Shown here in pieces: positions 9,218-19,535 of a stretch of 64,000 bases of DNA. Source of the DNA: Cladorrhinum sp. PSN259 (taxonomy: Eukaryota > Ascomycota > Sordariomycetes > Sordariales > Podosporaceae); the NCBI GenBank assembly GCA_033725935.1, contig MU867090.1, positions 62,001 through 126,000 of the forward strand. Direction: 5' to 3'. The notes beneath the pieces are model-generated. The model saw only the letters and a program-made list of their open reading frames with translations. It did no database searches and had not been told where the DNA came from. Both the position numbers and the translations under genes were made by a program. Positions within the stretch are counted from its first letter, which is position 1. Every line of letters starts with the position of its first letter.

Positions 9218-10336
9218 TTACTCCTTCGCAACATGCACAAGAATCTTGCCCCTGTTCTTCCCCTCCTTCAGCTTCTTGAAGCCCTCAGCGGCATTCTCAA
9301 GCTCGTACCTCGGCTCCTCAATCACGACCTTCAACTTCCCCTCCTTCACCCAGTTGGCCATCACCGTCATCTCGTCGGGGTGATGCTTGGGGAAAAGCAT
9401 CGTGTAAGGCCTCTTGCCGCCTCCCAAGAGAGCTGGCTTCAAAGCTCTCTTCAAGACCGACACGACATCACCAAGCGCAGTGCCAACGCCGATCTGGATG
9501 AACCGCCCCTTTGGCAGCAAGAAGCTGTCCGCAGCCTTGTACAGCCCCTCGGGAGTGCCAACGTTATCCACCACCAGACTGAAAACTTGGCCTTTCTTCT
9601 TCAGTTCCTCCACCACGTCTGACTTGGTGTAGTCGATCACTTCATCCGCCCCCAAAGACTTGACGAGGTCGATCTTGCCCGTCGAGCACGAGGTGGTTAC
9701 GTGGCAGCCCAGAGCTTTGGCGATTTGGATGCTGAAGGTGCCCGTGCCGCCTGATCCGCCGTTGATGAAGACTTTGTCGCACGACTTGACAAAGGGCTGG
9801 ATTGCCTCTGTTTATACCTCGTCAGGAACCACAATCTCCAATTAGTGACATTGAAAAAAAATTAACTCACGATAGGTGGTCTCACCAACAACACCCAGGC
9901 AAGCCGCATCATCCACGCTCACGCCCTCGGGAACTTTGGCGATCTGCTCGGCGGCAATAGGGAAGTACTCAGCCAGGGTGCCGTGCTTTTGAGTCGGGCC
10001 GCTCAGCCGTCCAAACACGAGATCACCTTCCTTGAATCCGCGCTTGCTGTTGTCTACTTTGGCACCGATGGTGGCGATGCGTCCGGCAAAGTCCATTCCG
10101 GGGGTGATCTGGCCTGTTCCAAAAGCTCGCTTCCGGACTAAGCCGGGCATGCTCTCTGCTACTTTGTAGTCTGCCGGGTTGAGGGCTGCCGAGAGGACCT
10201 TGATAAGGACTTGGTTGGGTGCTACGGGTGGAAGGGGAGCAGCATCGGTGAAGGTGAGGTTCGAGTAGACGTTTGGGGTGACGTCACTCCATGTTAGGGC
10301 GCGGATTGTGGTGGGCAGTTGAGTTGAGGGTGCCAT
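9218..10336 (-). CDS. Zinc-independent MDR-family NAD(P)H quinone oxidoreductase-like enzyme
   Basis: Two exons (10336-9871 and 9807-9218; 63-base intron) give 351 residues. The N-terminal GroES-like half carries VLIKVLSAALNPADYK and GMDFAGRIATIG. The nucleotide-binding half starts with FINGGSGGTGTFSIQIAKALG, the Gly-rich loop of the medium-chain dehydrogenase/reductase Rossmann fold, followed by LGADEVIDY, typical of quinone oxidoreductase/zeta-crystallin-like members. The catalytic zinc ligands of alcohol dehydrogenases are not apparent, which fits a zinc-less NADPH-dependent quinone or enone reductase. There is no targeting signal, so it is probably cytosolic. The substrate cannot be read from the sequence. 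Confidence 0.88.
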
Positions 10337-11640
10337 GTTGTCTATCAGTGGTTGGTGATGATTTGGGGTGTCACGTGAGCTTGCTTATGGTAAAGTGCTG
10401 ACAGCTGAGAATGGAGGGACGAAAATGCAAAATCTTGTAAGTGGGAATAATCAGGATAGTTATCGTGATGGCTTTGAGATACACGGAATCCTAGGATTGC
10501 CGACTTGATTATCAATCACCTCTTTCGATGGAAACAGTCGGATTCCGATCGTCGGATCGTGATGTAATTGGGTTTGTGTAACACTACACACACAATGTGT
10601 GCATAACAGATAGCGGGGTGACAGTTGGGTTAGGGTTATCTGGGCAATGTCTTTGTCTCTATTGCGGCTCCTATTGGGCACCATAGAGTGCATGCTTATA
10701 TAATACTGAAAATCAGTTGCCATGGATGAGATCCACGGTACGATGTCAATCCGTGGAGTGTCATGGAGTTCCTCAAAAGTCTCCGAGCCATTATTTTGAT
10801 AGCGTGTTTTCTGCCCAACCAGCATCCGGTCCAGTATGCATGGGTGAAAAAGGACTGTATAGTGAATGGAAGGCAGTATATAAAACTGTCATTTGCTGGC
10901 TGCAGATGCCCCAAGAATTGCCGAGATTCCCTTGCAGCCCTAGATACTTCCCCCCTAGTCAACGCCGCCAAGGCCCTTGGCCCTCGGATGCCACGATGGC
11001 ACCTTCCACCGTCCGCACCTTCCACCGTCCACGCCTACCATTGTTCTTTTCCTCGCTAAGGTACGCTCGATTCTCGAAGTTGAAATTGGCCGATGCGACG
11101 GTTGCAATGTGCATAAAATGAGACAAGCCCCGCTTATGTTTTGGTACCGACAGCTCCGGTGTTTCGATTTGAACATGCTGCATCTGAGCACGATTCGGTC
11201 CAAGGACCTCTTTCCGGTTAAATCTCCCCGTTTTCCTTGGTGTCCTTTTCACAACCCCTGAGTGCAGGCATTTTCTAGTCTGCAGATCTTTCCGATCGGC
11301 ACCATGCTCCGAATTCCTGCTCCTCGTGGCATGGTGTTTTTCACTTGTAAGCGAACCAAGATTGCATGACGGTGAGCAGACAAATTTGTTCAAAGCGGCC
11401 CTGCCCGTCTTTTTTTCCGTCGTCTCATGTTTTTGACATTTTCCCTGTTTTTTTATTTTTATTTCTTATTGTTGTCTTTCGTTCATTCCATTCCGTCTCG
11501 GCCACGTGGGAAATTCTCAACGGTTCCCTCAATGTCATCCACCCTTCCTCTTATTGGAAGGAATTTTGCGGGGAAGGATTATTAATGGGCTATTGTTTTC
11601 TGATCTCTTTTTGGATTGCGCGCGCCTCTTCCTTTCGGCA
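10337..11640. other. Intergenic, divergent promoter region
   Basis: Lies between a minus-strand oxidoreductase and a plus-strand receptor gene, so it should hold both promoters. A short tandem repeat of CACCTTCCACCGTCC type sits at about 10998-11028. Overlapping open frames on both strands around 10700-11400 have no protein-like composition. CT-rich DNA precedes the ATG at 11641. Confidence 0.5.
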
Positions 11641-12927
11641 ATGATGGAAGCCGCTAGGACAACAACTGAGAATCGCGGGCCGGCACTTCTTGGCATCAAC
11701 ATCGCTGCCCTCTCACTCGCCTTTGTCGCCACGGTTTTACGATGTTATGTACGACTTCGATTGGTGCGGGCCTTTGGCCTGGATGACTGGTTGATGCTGG
11801 GTGCTATGGTCACTTTTACAGTCTACTGTACATCCTCCATCATCGGCGTCACCTATGGAACGGGTCAACATGTGTGGGATTTGGCCCAAGAGGACAACTC
11901 CATGGCCAAGAAGGTAAGAGGGATTACTTTTGTGGGGGGAGACTTGAGCGCTGACACTGTCCAGTGGTGGTGGTGTTGCTATTTGGCATATTCGATAACC
12001 ATGACGCTCGCAAAGCTCTCGATCGGGTGGTTTCTCCTCCGCGTCACCATCAGCCACGTACACCGATTGATCATCTACGCCATGATGGTTATCACCGTCG
12101 CTAGTTGCATGACATTCTTCTTCGTCAGCACTTTCCAATGCCACCCGGTACAATACTTTTGGGACAAACATACAAGGACGGGTACCTGCATCAACGTCAA
12201 TATTGTTATTGGCTTGGGATACCTCTTCAGCGCGTGCAGCATCGTCAGCGATTTCACATTTGCCTTGTTGCCTGCATGGATTGTCTCCCATCTCAATATG
12301 AAGCCAAGGACAAAAGCCGCCCTCATCCTTTTAATGGGGCTTGGATGTTTGTAAGTGCAACCATCACATCGTGTCACCCCATCAGGAGCTAACCTTGTAA
12401 TTAGTGCGAGCGCAGCAGTGGTCATCAGAATCCCGTACATGAAATATCTCGGCAGCGACGACTTTCTTTGGGATACTATTTTCGTTGCGATTTGGTCTAC
12501 GACCGAGCAATGTCTCGCCATCACAGCGGGATGTCTCGCGACTCTCCAACCTTTGGCTAAAACCATCGGACACAAGCTTGGCATTGCCAGTCGGCCATCA
12601 CTCCCAGGGGTTGGATCCAACTATAACAGTTTTAAGATGGCGGGGGAGATTTCAGTCAGACGATCCTTCACAAGACGGACCGAGACGTTTTCCTCGATGG
12701 GCAATCCCCTCAACAAACCGATAGAGGAAGGGGAACTGAAGCTGCAGCCTGGTTACGCAGCATACTCGGCTGTTTGTTATAACACCACAAGCAGCCAGGA
12801 GGAATTGAGGCCAGGGGAGACTGATGCAGTGACACTTGGATCACTGGAAAGGGGTGCCAGGATAAAAGAAGAGGAAGACGGGATCACGCCCGTACCAACG
12901 GTAAGAACCAAGGAAGTCCGGCAATAA
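11641..12927 (+). CDS. PTH11/SAT4-type rhodopsin-like integral membrane protein
   Basis: Exons 11641-11913, 11965-12350 and 12405-12927 give 393 residues. The protein has a short extracellular N-terminus and seven hydrophobic segments, beginning with LLGINIAALSLAFVATVLRC. It carries the family hallmarks: an R-x-Y-VR-x-R loop, GLDDWLML before the second helix, a YGTGQHVWDL loop, and the QCHPVQYFWD segment. The roughly 130-residue cytosolic tail is hydrophilic and contains Ser/Thr and acidic runs. Family members include putative fungal G-protein-coupled receptors such as Pth11, though this copy lacks a visible N-terminal CFEM domain. Intron 1 is 51 bases and in phase, so its retention would add 17 residues. 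Confidence 0.85.
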
Positions 12928-13338
12928 TTATGGGTACACACGTCGGAAGCATTATGATATATTTTTACTTTTCATATTGCACATACAAACAAAATATAGA
13001 ATAGCCTTTTCTCACGAATCCTTCACACGCTCGCAGATATTCCTTTCGCCTCCCCCCCTGATCGTCGCCAAGGTATCTTCATGCCCCTTTCAGGCAGGCG
13101 TTGATCGATAGCTCCATTGGGCTGAAGCGGCTGAGTCCGAAGACGTATCCACAAAAACCCAATGCCACCTCAAAAGGCCTCCCACTCTGCAGAAACAACA
13201 ACCACATATCCTTGATGCCATCCTTTGAGGACACTGGAGAATACCGGAAACTTGATCATAATACTTTGCCAACAACAACCTCACCAAGTCCGACGATAAC
13301 CTCTTCCACAGCTCGTGATTCGATCAGTAAATCTCATA
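12928..13338. other. Intergenic
   Basis: Spacer between two co-oriented genes; AT-rich 3' flank of the receptor gene and 5' leader of the HET gene. An overlapping 107-codon frame (13101-13424) is low-complexity (Pro/Ser/Thr) and overlaps the HET start, so it is not taken as a gene. Confidence 0.45.
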
Positions 13339-16203
13339 ATGGAACACCTCCCCCTCCCCCGCAACCCAATCCGCCAACATCCAGAGGCCACGCTTTCATC
13401 CAGGCAGTTCGACGATCCGTGTGATTTCTTGGACTATCCAACCCGCCACAACGCCCTCGTCGACGGCGGTTATCCGCACGTTCCCACGCAGGTTGATGTG
13501 ATCAATGAGCGGACCGCCGCAGGTGTTTCCAGCGATGATATCCTAGACTACTACCAGGGGTGGCTGTTCTTCTCACTGCTTTCCGAGATCTTTGGGCCGA
13601 CGTATGATGAGGACAACTACCTGCGTGTAGTGAGGGAGGGTGACGATGAGAAGGCGCAAAAACAGGATGCGTCGGAGGACGCTGAGCAAGAAGAGGAAAG
13701 AGAAGAGCAAGCTGAACCAGGAAAAATCCTACGGATCCTCCTGTCCACCGAGCACCTCCACTCGGACCTGCTCAACTGGCGGACCAACGGCCCCCTCTCC
13801 ACCATCGTGGAGGGAGGCGAGTACCACCAGTTTCTCGACTCCGTCCTGGACACAGCCTTTGAAGCGTTTGACAAACTCGAAAGCAGCTTCACGGGCTTCA
13901 CCGCCGCTTTTCCGGATGAAATCCTCTGTCTGGCCGCCCTCTGCGAAACAATCGACTCGTTCGTTGTCACGGCAATCGAACACGGGCCCCTCGCAGAGAT
14001 GCCGCACCGGATGTTTCCTTCCCAGGCGAAGCGGAGGTGGCTGAGCAAGGTCTCCGACATACTCGACTTTGACGATTCTTCACTGCGGGAAGGCATGCTA
14101 AACGCCGGCTGGTGCCCGGGCGACATCTCCCGCATGCGGGAATCATTCAGCTCCATCGCGGCCTACTACTACTTTGGCAACTTCCAGCCCGACCCTCGCC
14201 GTGCAAACTTGCATGCCGAGTGTCCGGCCTGGGGGTGTACCTTGCAGGCGCCAGCCAAGACCACGCATGTTGACGGGGGGACGGACGAAGAGTGTGACTG
14301 CCCCGGCATGGTATCCTTTGACGAGCCGTCGCTCATAGCCATCTACGAGGCGGGGAACATACCCTGCTTCACCATCGGCCGCATGGAGGGCGGTTCTCTG
14401 GGCGTCGCACTGACGAGCATCAGCTTGGACGAAGAGGCACAAAAGGATCCAGAGAACAGGTACGTGGCCCTGTCCCACGTCTGGTCCGAAGGGATGGGTA
14501 ATGCCGCCGGCAACGGCCTGCCATTTTGCCGTCTGAGCGTGACGCAGTACTGGTGCATGCTCGCGCAGCAAATCGTTCAGCAGTCGGAAGACGATCAGGG
14601 CAGCGGCGGAAAGGAAAGGGACCCGTACGCGACGGGGATCAAAGTCGAGAGCGAAGCAAAGACGGTTCCGGTCAATATCTGGATCGACACCATGTGCTGT
14701 CCTGCCACACCCGGGTACGGGAAGAACTTGTGCCTGGCAAAAATGAGGGAGATTTACGCCAATGCGTATGCAGTATTAGTCAGGAGCGAGCAGCTGGAGG
14801 ATATGCACCTGGGGGAGTTTACGAGTGAGCCTGAGAGGGGGATAATGGACGTTGCGGCGCAGTTGTATACCAGTCCGTGGATGAGGAGGATGTGGACCCT
14901 GCAGGAGGCGGTGCTGGCGGGGATGAGGAAGACGAGAAAAAACGGGGACGCGGATGATGTTGGAGGCAGGTTGGTGCTGGGTTACGGAGGGGGTTTACTT
15001 TCGTTGGAGAGCGTCGTGGGGTTGCTGAAGCAGGCTCCTGCGCACGAAGCGGCGCTGGCTTTTGACATGATTGGCAAGTTTGGGCCGTTGACGCCCATGC
15101 CGTATGGGTTTGATGATGATGAGATGTTTGGAGGGAACAGGCAAAGGGAGTGGAATGGCTTCTTGTCTGTTTTGACTACGGCGTTGAAGTATAGGGGTGT
15201 TTCGGTGCCGACGGATGAGCTGATTTGTTTGGCTACGATGTTGGGGGTCAGGGTTAAGAATGCGGAGGGAGACTTGCCGCTTGGGACCGAGTTTGAGGAG
15301 GGGATGTGTGAGCTATGGAGGAGGATCGGGAAGCAAAATATGGGTATTCCTGGGGATATCATCTTCTCTTCGGTTCCGAGGATCAACATTGATGGGTTTC
15401 GGTGGGCGCCAAAGACATTTATTCAGCACGCCAAATATGGGGAGGTGTACTGGTCTTTCTCGGATGGTGATGGTGATGGAGACAAGGAGCCTGAAAGGAT
15501 TGAGATCACAGAAGCTGGGCTGAAGGTCCAGTATAGTGGTGTCAGCTTGACGGTGAATTTGGAGATTCATGGAGCTCCCCTTGTCCGCCAGTCTGGAAAG
15601 GTACCCCAGGCTCGTGCTCAACGAGTCATGTTCATGCAACTACCAGCTGACAGCGAGAATTGGTATTCCATTCACATCCACCAGCTGGATAAAGATGACC
15701 TGGAAGACCGCTTGGACCAGCTGAGCCTCGGCCCTACTCTCCTCGAACAGGTTGCAGGTGGAAACATGGTTCTCCTTCTCAAAGATGCTGAACCTGCGGG
15801 AAGAGGTCTGCTGGTAACCACTAAAGATGATACGCCATCCGAGTCTGGGACTCAAGTTCGCTCCAAATACCCAGTCACCATCGGCCCTGTGGCTCCGTCA
15901 ACGGCTTACATCTGCTCCTTGATTCAGGGAGAAATGGGTCGCCTACGTTCCATCCTCGCCTCGGCCGGTGAGGATCAGGAGAAGAGCGAGAGTCTACTGA
16001 GAACCGAGTTGGCTGAGCTTCTTTCCAAACACGAAAGCAATATGCTAAGAAGCGCCTTGGTCATCGAGGCTTTGGGCGCAGATGGTGTGTCAGCTAGCGA
16101 GGAACAGGTGATGGACACCTTTGTCAAGGTTGCGAACTTGGTGGCGGAACTTGGAGGCGTGGGAGCGCGGGAGCATCCAAATCAGAGTTGGATTGTAGAT
16201 TAA
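13339..16203 (+). CDS. HET-domain protein (divergent, 954 residues)
   Basis: Intronless. The start at 13339 (MEHLPLPRNPIRQHPE) follows an AT-rich leader; an ATA codon-preceded ATG slightly upstream is not in frame with better context. A long acidic N-terminal region precedes the HET core: YVALSHVWSEG near residue 375, VNIWIDTMCCP near 445 and SPWMRRMWTLQEAVL near 512, the three conserved blocks of heterokaryon-incompatibility domains. The C-terminal 350 residues carry no recognised domain. The spacing between the first two blocks is enlarged by a Gln/Ser/Asp-rich insert. HET domains trigger cell death or compartmentation on non-self contact in studied fungi; the trigger for this gene is unknown. 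Confidence 0.85.
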   Translation: MEHLPLPRNPIRQHPEATLSSRQFDDPCDFLDYPTRHNALVDGGYPHVPTQVDVINERTAAGVSSDDILDYYQGWLFFSLLSEIFGPTYDEDNYLRVVREGDDEKAQKQDASEDAEQEEEREEQAEPGKILRILLSTEHLHSDLLNWRTNGPLSTIVEGGEYHQFLDSVLDTAFEAFDKLESSFTGFTAAFPDEILCLAALCETIDSFVVTAIEHGPLAEMPHRMFPSQAKRRWLSKVSDILDFDDSSLREGMLNAGWCPGDISRMRESFSSIAAYYYFGNFQPDPRRANLHAECPAWGCTLQAPAKTTHVDGGTDEECDCPGMVSFDEPSLIAIYEAGNIPCFTIGRMEGGSLGVALTSISLDEEAQKDPENRYVALSHVWSEGMGNAAGNGLPFCRLSVTQYWCMLAQQIVQQSEDDQGSGGKERDPYATGIKVESEAKTVPVNIWIDTMCCPATPGYGKNLCLAKMREIYANAYAVLVRSEQLEDMHLGEFTSEPERGIMDVAAQLYTSPWMRRMWTLQEAVLAGMRKTRKNGDADDVGGRLVLGYGGGLLSLESVVGLLKQAPAHEAALAFDMIGKFGPLTPMPYGFDDDEMFGGNRQREWNGFLSVLTTALKYRGVSVPTDELICLATMLGVRVKNAEGDLPLGTEFEEGMCELWRRIGKQNMGIPGDIIFSSVPRINIDGFRWAPKTFIQHAKYGEVYWSFSDGDGDGDKEPERIEITEAGLKVQYSGVSLTVNLEIHGAPLVRQSGKVPQARAQRVMFMQLPADSENWYSIHIHQLDKDDLEDRLDQLSLGPTLLEQVAGGNMVLLLKDAEPAGRGLLVTTKDDTPSESGTQVRSKYPVTIGPVAPSTAYICSLIQGEMGRLRSILASAGEDQEKSESLLRTELAELLSKHESNMLRSALVIEALGADGVSASEEQVMDTFVKVANLVAELGGVGAREHPNQSWIVD

Positions 16204-17512
16204 GGAAATTGGGCAGCTGCGGTGGTAGATTGATAGACCCACAATTGGAAACCTATAAACTTTCCTACCCTTCAATTCGAAGCGAAGAAAGCACTGGTGT
16301 AATGAGAGTATCCCACCGAGGGTCGCCCAGCTGAACACCTGGGGATGCGTCATCAGAACCATCCCCATCCGGTTATCTACGGCAGCCGATACAAAAAGAT
16401 GTTTGCCGTCGATAGTGTCCTTGAACCGCTCATCAACGACGCAAGATGCAGCTATCCGATTTGGGATCTGGCGAGTATTACTTACCAACCTCTTCTGTTA
16501 CCTACCTGTTGGATTGGTGTGCTAACGCCTGAAAACTAGCCCACTTCACCACCAACACCAAGAGCTGTTATAATGGAATGAGGAAATCGGACTGGGATGA
16601 AAGGCACGGCTTCTCTTATCCCTTGAGCTGGATGGTCACTGCAGCAAGGCATTGGACGATATAAACCAAAGAAAAGGGACAATAGCGGACTGGGTTGGCA
16701 CGGCTGCTGGACAGACTATACCTACCGGCCAGTTGCAATACATCCACATTTGACTTGACATTATCTGTAAATGCCTTTTTCCCCTTGACATTCACAAAGT
16801 CAACGAATCAAGGCGTCATCCAATAATGCAAAAAGGCACGTACTGCATATGTAATCTCGCATGTCCTTGCCCATGTTTCCTTACCCCTGTCATCCCGGGT
16901 TTTTCTTCCATCGGGACCTTGATTTTGTGCATGCTTTTTTTCAATTTAATGCAGCATTGCCAGGGCTATTGCAGGTTGAAAAGGGGGTTAACCCCGCGTG
17001 CCCCATTTTTTGTCCCAGATTCCCGAGGTTCACCTGCCGATCATGTCTCGTTCTAGGAAACGTTGCCAAGACGCTCTAAATGGTGTGCATCCCTAGTTTA
17101 GGAGATTAAACCGGGATTTTGCAACTTGAGTCATGTCATTTTACTAGAATTGAAATAGGTCAATGGACATGTCGATCAGGTACAACCGTTCAGAGCTGCT
17201 ACACTAGTTTGATTGACCAATGAAATTGAATATTTACTGTACCACACGACCAAGACACATTCTCCAGCAATGTTACAACGCGCCCTGTTGATCGTCATGA
17301 CTTTCACATGATGGATTACACTATGGGCCACCGGGCTCCAGTTTCCCCAGGATACCAAGCCTTTGGGTCAAGGAAATGCCACATCGACCAGGTTGTTGTT
17401 GGTTGGTAAAGTAAATACAAAACCCCCCCTCCCTCTCACCTCGGAGCACATCCCATTCTCAGTCTCACACCGAGTGGTTGATTCACATCTCTCAGGCTGT
17501 GCTCCATCAACC
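16204..17512. other. Intergenic, 1.3 kb, no gene seen
   Basis: No coding frame with support. It should contain the promoter of the GMC oxidoreductase. Several short open frames around 16826-17079 are in CT-rich, low-information DNA. Confidence 0.5.
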
Positions 17513-19453
17513 ATGCTGGTGAAACAACTGCTCACCTTCGGTGTGGCATGCGCCGGCCTGGTGCGTGCTGTTGACCTCACAGGCTACGAGTACATCGTCG
17601 TTGGGTCTGGTGCTGGAGGTGGACCAGTCGCGGCTCGTCTTGCTCTTGCGGGACACAAAACCCTCCTCATCGAAGCCGGCGACGACCAAGGCAGCAATGT
17701 GAACTACACGGTACCCGCTTACCATGCCTCCTCATCTGAGGACCCCAAGTTGGCATGGGACTTTTATGTCCGCCACTATTCCAACGACGCACAGCAGGCA
17801 CGAGACTGGAAGACCAGCTACGACACCCCAGACGGAGGCATCTACACAGGTCTAAACCCACCACCGGGATCCAAGATCAAGGGTGTGCTCTATCCTCGCA
17901 CGGGAACACTCGGCGGCTGCACATCCCACAACGCCATGGTCGCCGTCTACCCCCACCAATCCGACTTCAGCTACATGGCCACCCTGACGGGAGACGACTC
18001 CTGGTCGCCGGCCAACATGCGCAAGTACTTTGTCCGCATGGAGAACAAGCAGTACGCGATGGGCCTGCCCAAAGGCCACGGCAAGGACGGCTGGTTCTCA
18101 ACCGAAGTCGCCCCCCTCACCATCCCGCTCAGGGATCCCCAACTGCTGGCCACCCTGTCGGGAGGAGCCTTCGCGCTGGGGAACCTCACCAACCAGATCC
18201 TCAACATCGGCACCCTCCTCGCCGGCGACCTCAACGCCGACTCTGCACTCCGCGACCGCACCCAAGCGTACTACCAAATCCCCCTGTCGACAAACAACCA
18301 CGCCCGCATCGGCACCCGCGAGTTCGTCCTCTCGGTGGCCAACGAGCGCAACCGCGACGGCACGAAGAAATACCCCCTCGACATCCGTCTGAACTGCCAC
18401 GTGACCCGCATAACATTCAACACCTCTGTGTCACCCCCCGTCGCCACGGGAGTCGAATTCCTGGACGGCGCGCACCTCTACAAGGCCTCCCCCCTTTACT
18501 CCCCCTCCAACCCCCGCACGCCAGGCAAAGCGACCGCCTCGCGGGAGGTCATCATCTCAGGCGGGGCGTACAACTCCCCCCAGCTCTTGAAACTTTCCGG
18601 AATCGGCCCCCGCGACGAGCTGCTCCGCCACAACATCTCCCTCGTCGTCGACCTCCCCGGCGTGGGGCAGAACCTCCAAGACCACTACGAAATCTCCGTA
18701 AACGCCGCGGCGCCGACCCCGTACCTCGCTCTTTTGGGCTGCACATTCTTTTTGAACTCAACAGAAGACCCCTGCCTGGACGTGTGGCAGCGCGGTCCCT
18801 CCCCGATCTTGAGAGACAGAGGCACCTACGCGTCAAACGGCTTCGCGGGCGCCATGCTGTACAAGTCGTCCACCGCGGTAAATTCAAATTTCGACATTTT
18901 CAGCTTCGGCGGCCCGGCCAATTTCCACGGGTACTACCCGGGATACTCGATCGACGCGGTCAAGGACAAGAACCTCTGGTCGTGGGCCATTCTCAAGTCC
19001 CACCCGCGCAACACGGCCGGAGAAGTAAAGCTCCGCAGCAGCGATCCGCTCGATACCCCCGAGATTGTTTATCACTACTTTGACGAGGGGAACGGGGACT
19101 ACAATGCCGATTTGGAAGCAATGTACGAGGGAGTAAAGCTCGCTAGGGATGCGCTCAAGAGACAGCCCGTGAAGTTTGACGAGCTGCTTCCGGGGGAAAA
19201 TGTGCAGTCAAAGGACGAGATTAAGCAGTACGTGAGAGATCAGGCCTGGGGACACCACGCGAGCAGTACCTGCCCTATTGGCCCGGACGGGGACCCGATG
19301 GCTGTGTTGGATAGCAAGTTTAGAGTTAGGGGAGTCAGAGGGTTGAGGGTTGTGGATGCTAGCGTTTATCCCAGGATTCCGGGGACGTTTACGGCCATTT
19401 CGACGGCCATGGCGGGGGAGAAGGCCGCGGATGATATTTTGGCTGATGTTTGA
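17513..19453 (+). CDS. Secreted GMC oxidoreductase (AA3-like)
   Basis: Intronless, 646 residues. The start MLVKQLLTFGVACAGLVRAV is a signal peptide. The FAD-binding motif YIVVGSGAGGGPVAARLALA lies near residue 27 with the E-A-G ribose contact after it. GMC signature 1 is PRTGTLGGCTSHNAM (near 128) and signature 2 is GGAYNSPQLLKLSGIG (near 349). The catalytic histidine is expected in WGHHASSTCPIG (near 582). The second catalytic position, usually His or Asn before the C-terminal helix, falls in RIPGTFTAISTAM, where neither is obvious. Several N-glycosylation sequons support secretion. Likely an FAD-dependent alcohol oxidase or dehydrogenase acting on extracellular alcohols or sugars; the substrate is not predictable. 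The coding region is GC-rich with strong C-ending codon bias. Confidence 0.9.
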   Translation: MLVKQLLTFGVACAGLVRAVDLTGYEYIVVGSGAGGGPVAARLALAGHKTLLIEAGDDQGSNVNYTVPAYHASSSEDPKLAWDFYVRHYSNDAQQARDWKTSYDTPDGGIYTGLNPPPGSKIKGVLYPRTGTLGGCTSHNAMVAVYPHQSDFSYMATLTGDDSWSPANMRKYFVRMENKQYAMGLPKGHGKDGWFSTEVAPLTIPLRDPQLLATLSGGAFALGNLTNQILNIGTLLAGDLNADSALRDRTQAYYQIPLSTNNHARIGTREFVLSVANERNRDGTKKYPLDIRLNCHVTRITFNTSVSPPVATGVEFLDGAHLYKASPLYSPSNPRTPGKATASREVIISGGAYNSPQLLKLSGIGPRDELLRHNISLVVDLPGVGQNLQDHYEISVNAAAPTPYLALLGCTFFLNSTEDPCLDVWQRGPSPILRDRGTYASNGFAGAMLYKSSTAVNSNFDIFSFGGPANFHGYYPGYSIDAVKDKNLWSWAILKSHPRNTAGEVKLRSSDPLDTPEIVYHYFDEGNGDYNADLEAMYEGVKLARDALKRQPVKFDELLPGENVQSKDEIKQYVRDQAWGHHASSTCPIGPDGDPMAVLDSKFRVRGVRGLRVVDASVYPRIPGTFTAISTAMAGEKAADDILADV

Positions 19454-19535
19454 ATGATGAAAGGGGTTTAATGTTGGTACAAAAGGGGATCGTGATTAAT
19501 CATAATCAATAATAATAAATTTCTTGATAACCTCA

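Noticed and set aside
10700..11400. Overlapping frames on both strands around a short tandem repeat
   Set aside because: They are mutual shadows around a CACCTTCCACCGTCC repeat; no protein signal.
17755..19083. A 442-codon second frame on the plus strand overlapping the GMC oxidoreductase
   Set aside because: It is an Arg/His/Pro-rich shadow caused by the strong GC-ending codon bias of the real gene; no domain is present.
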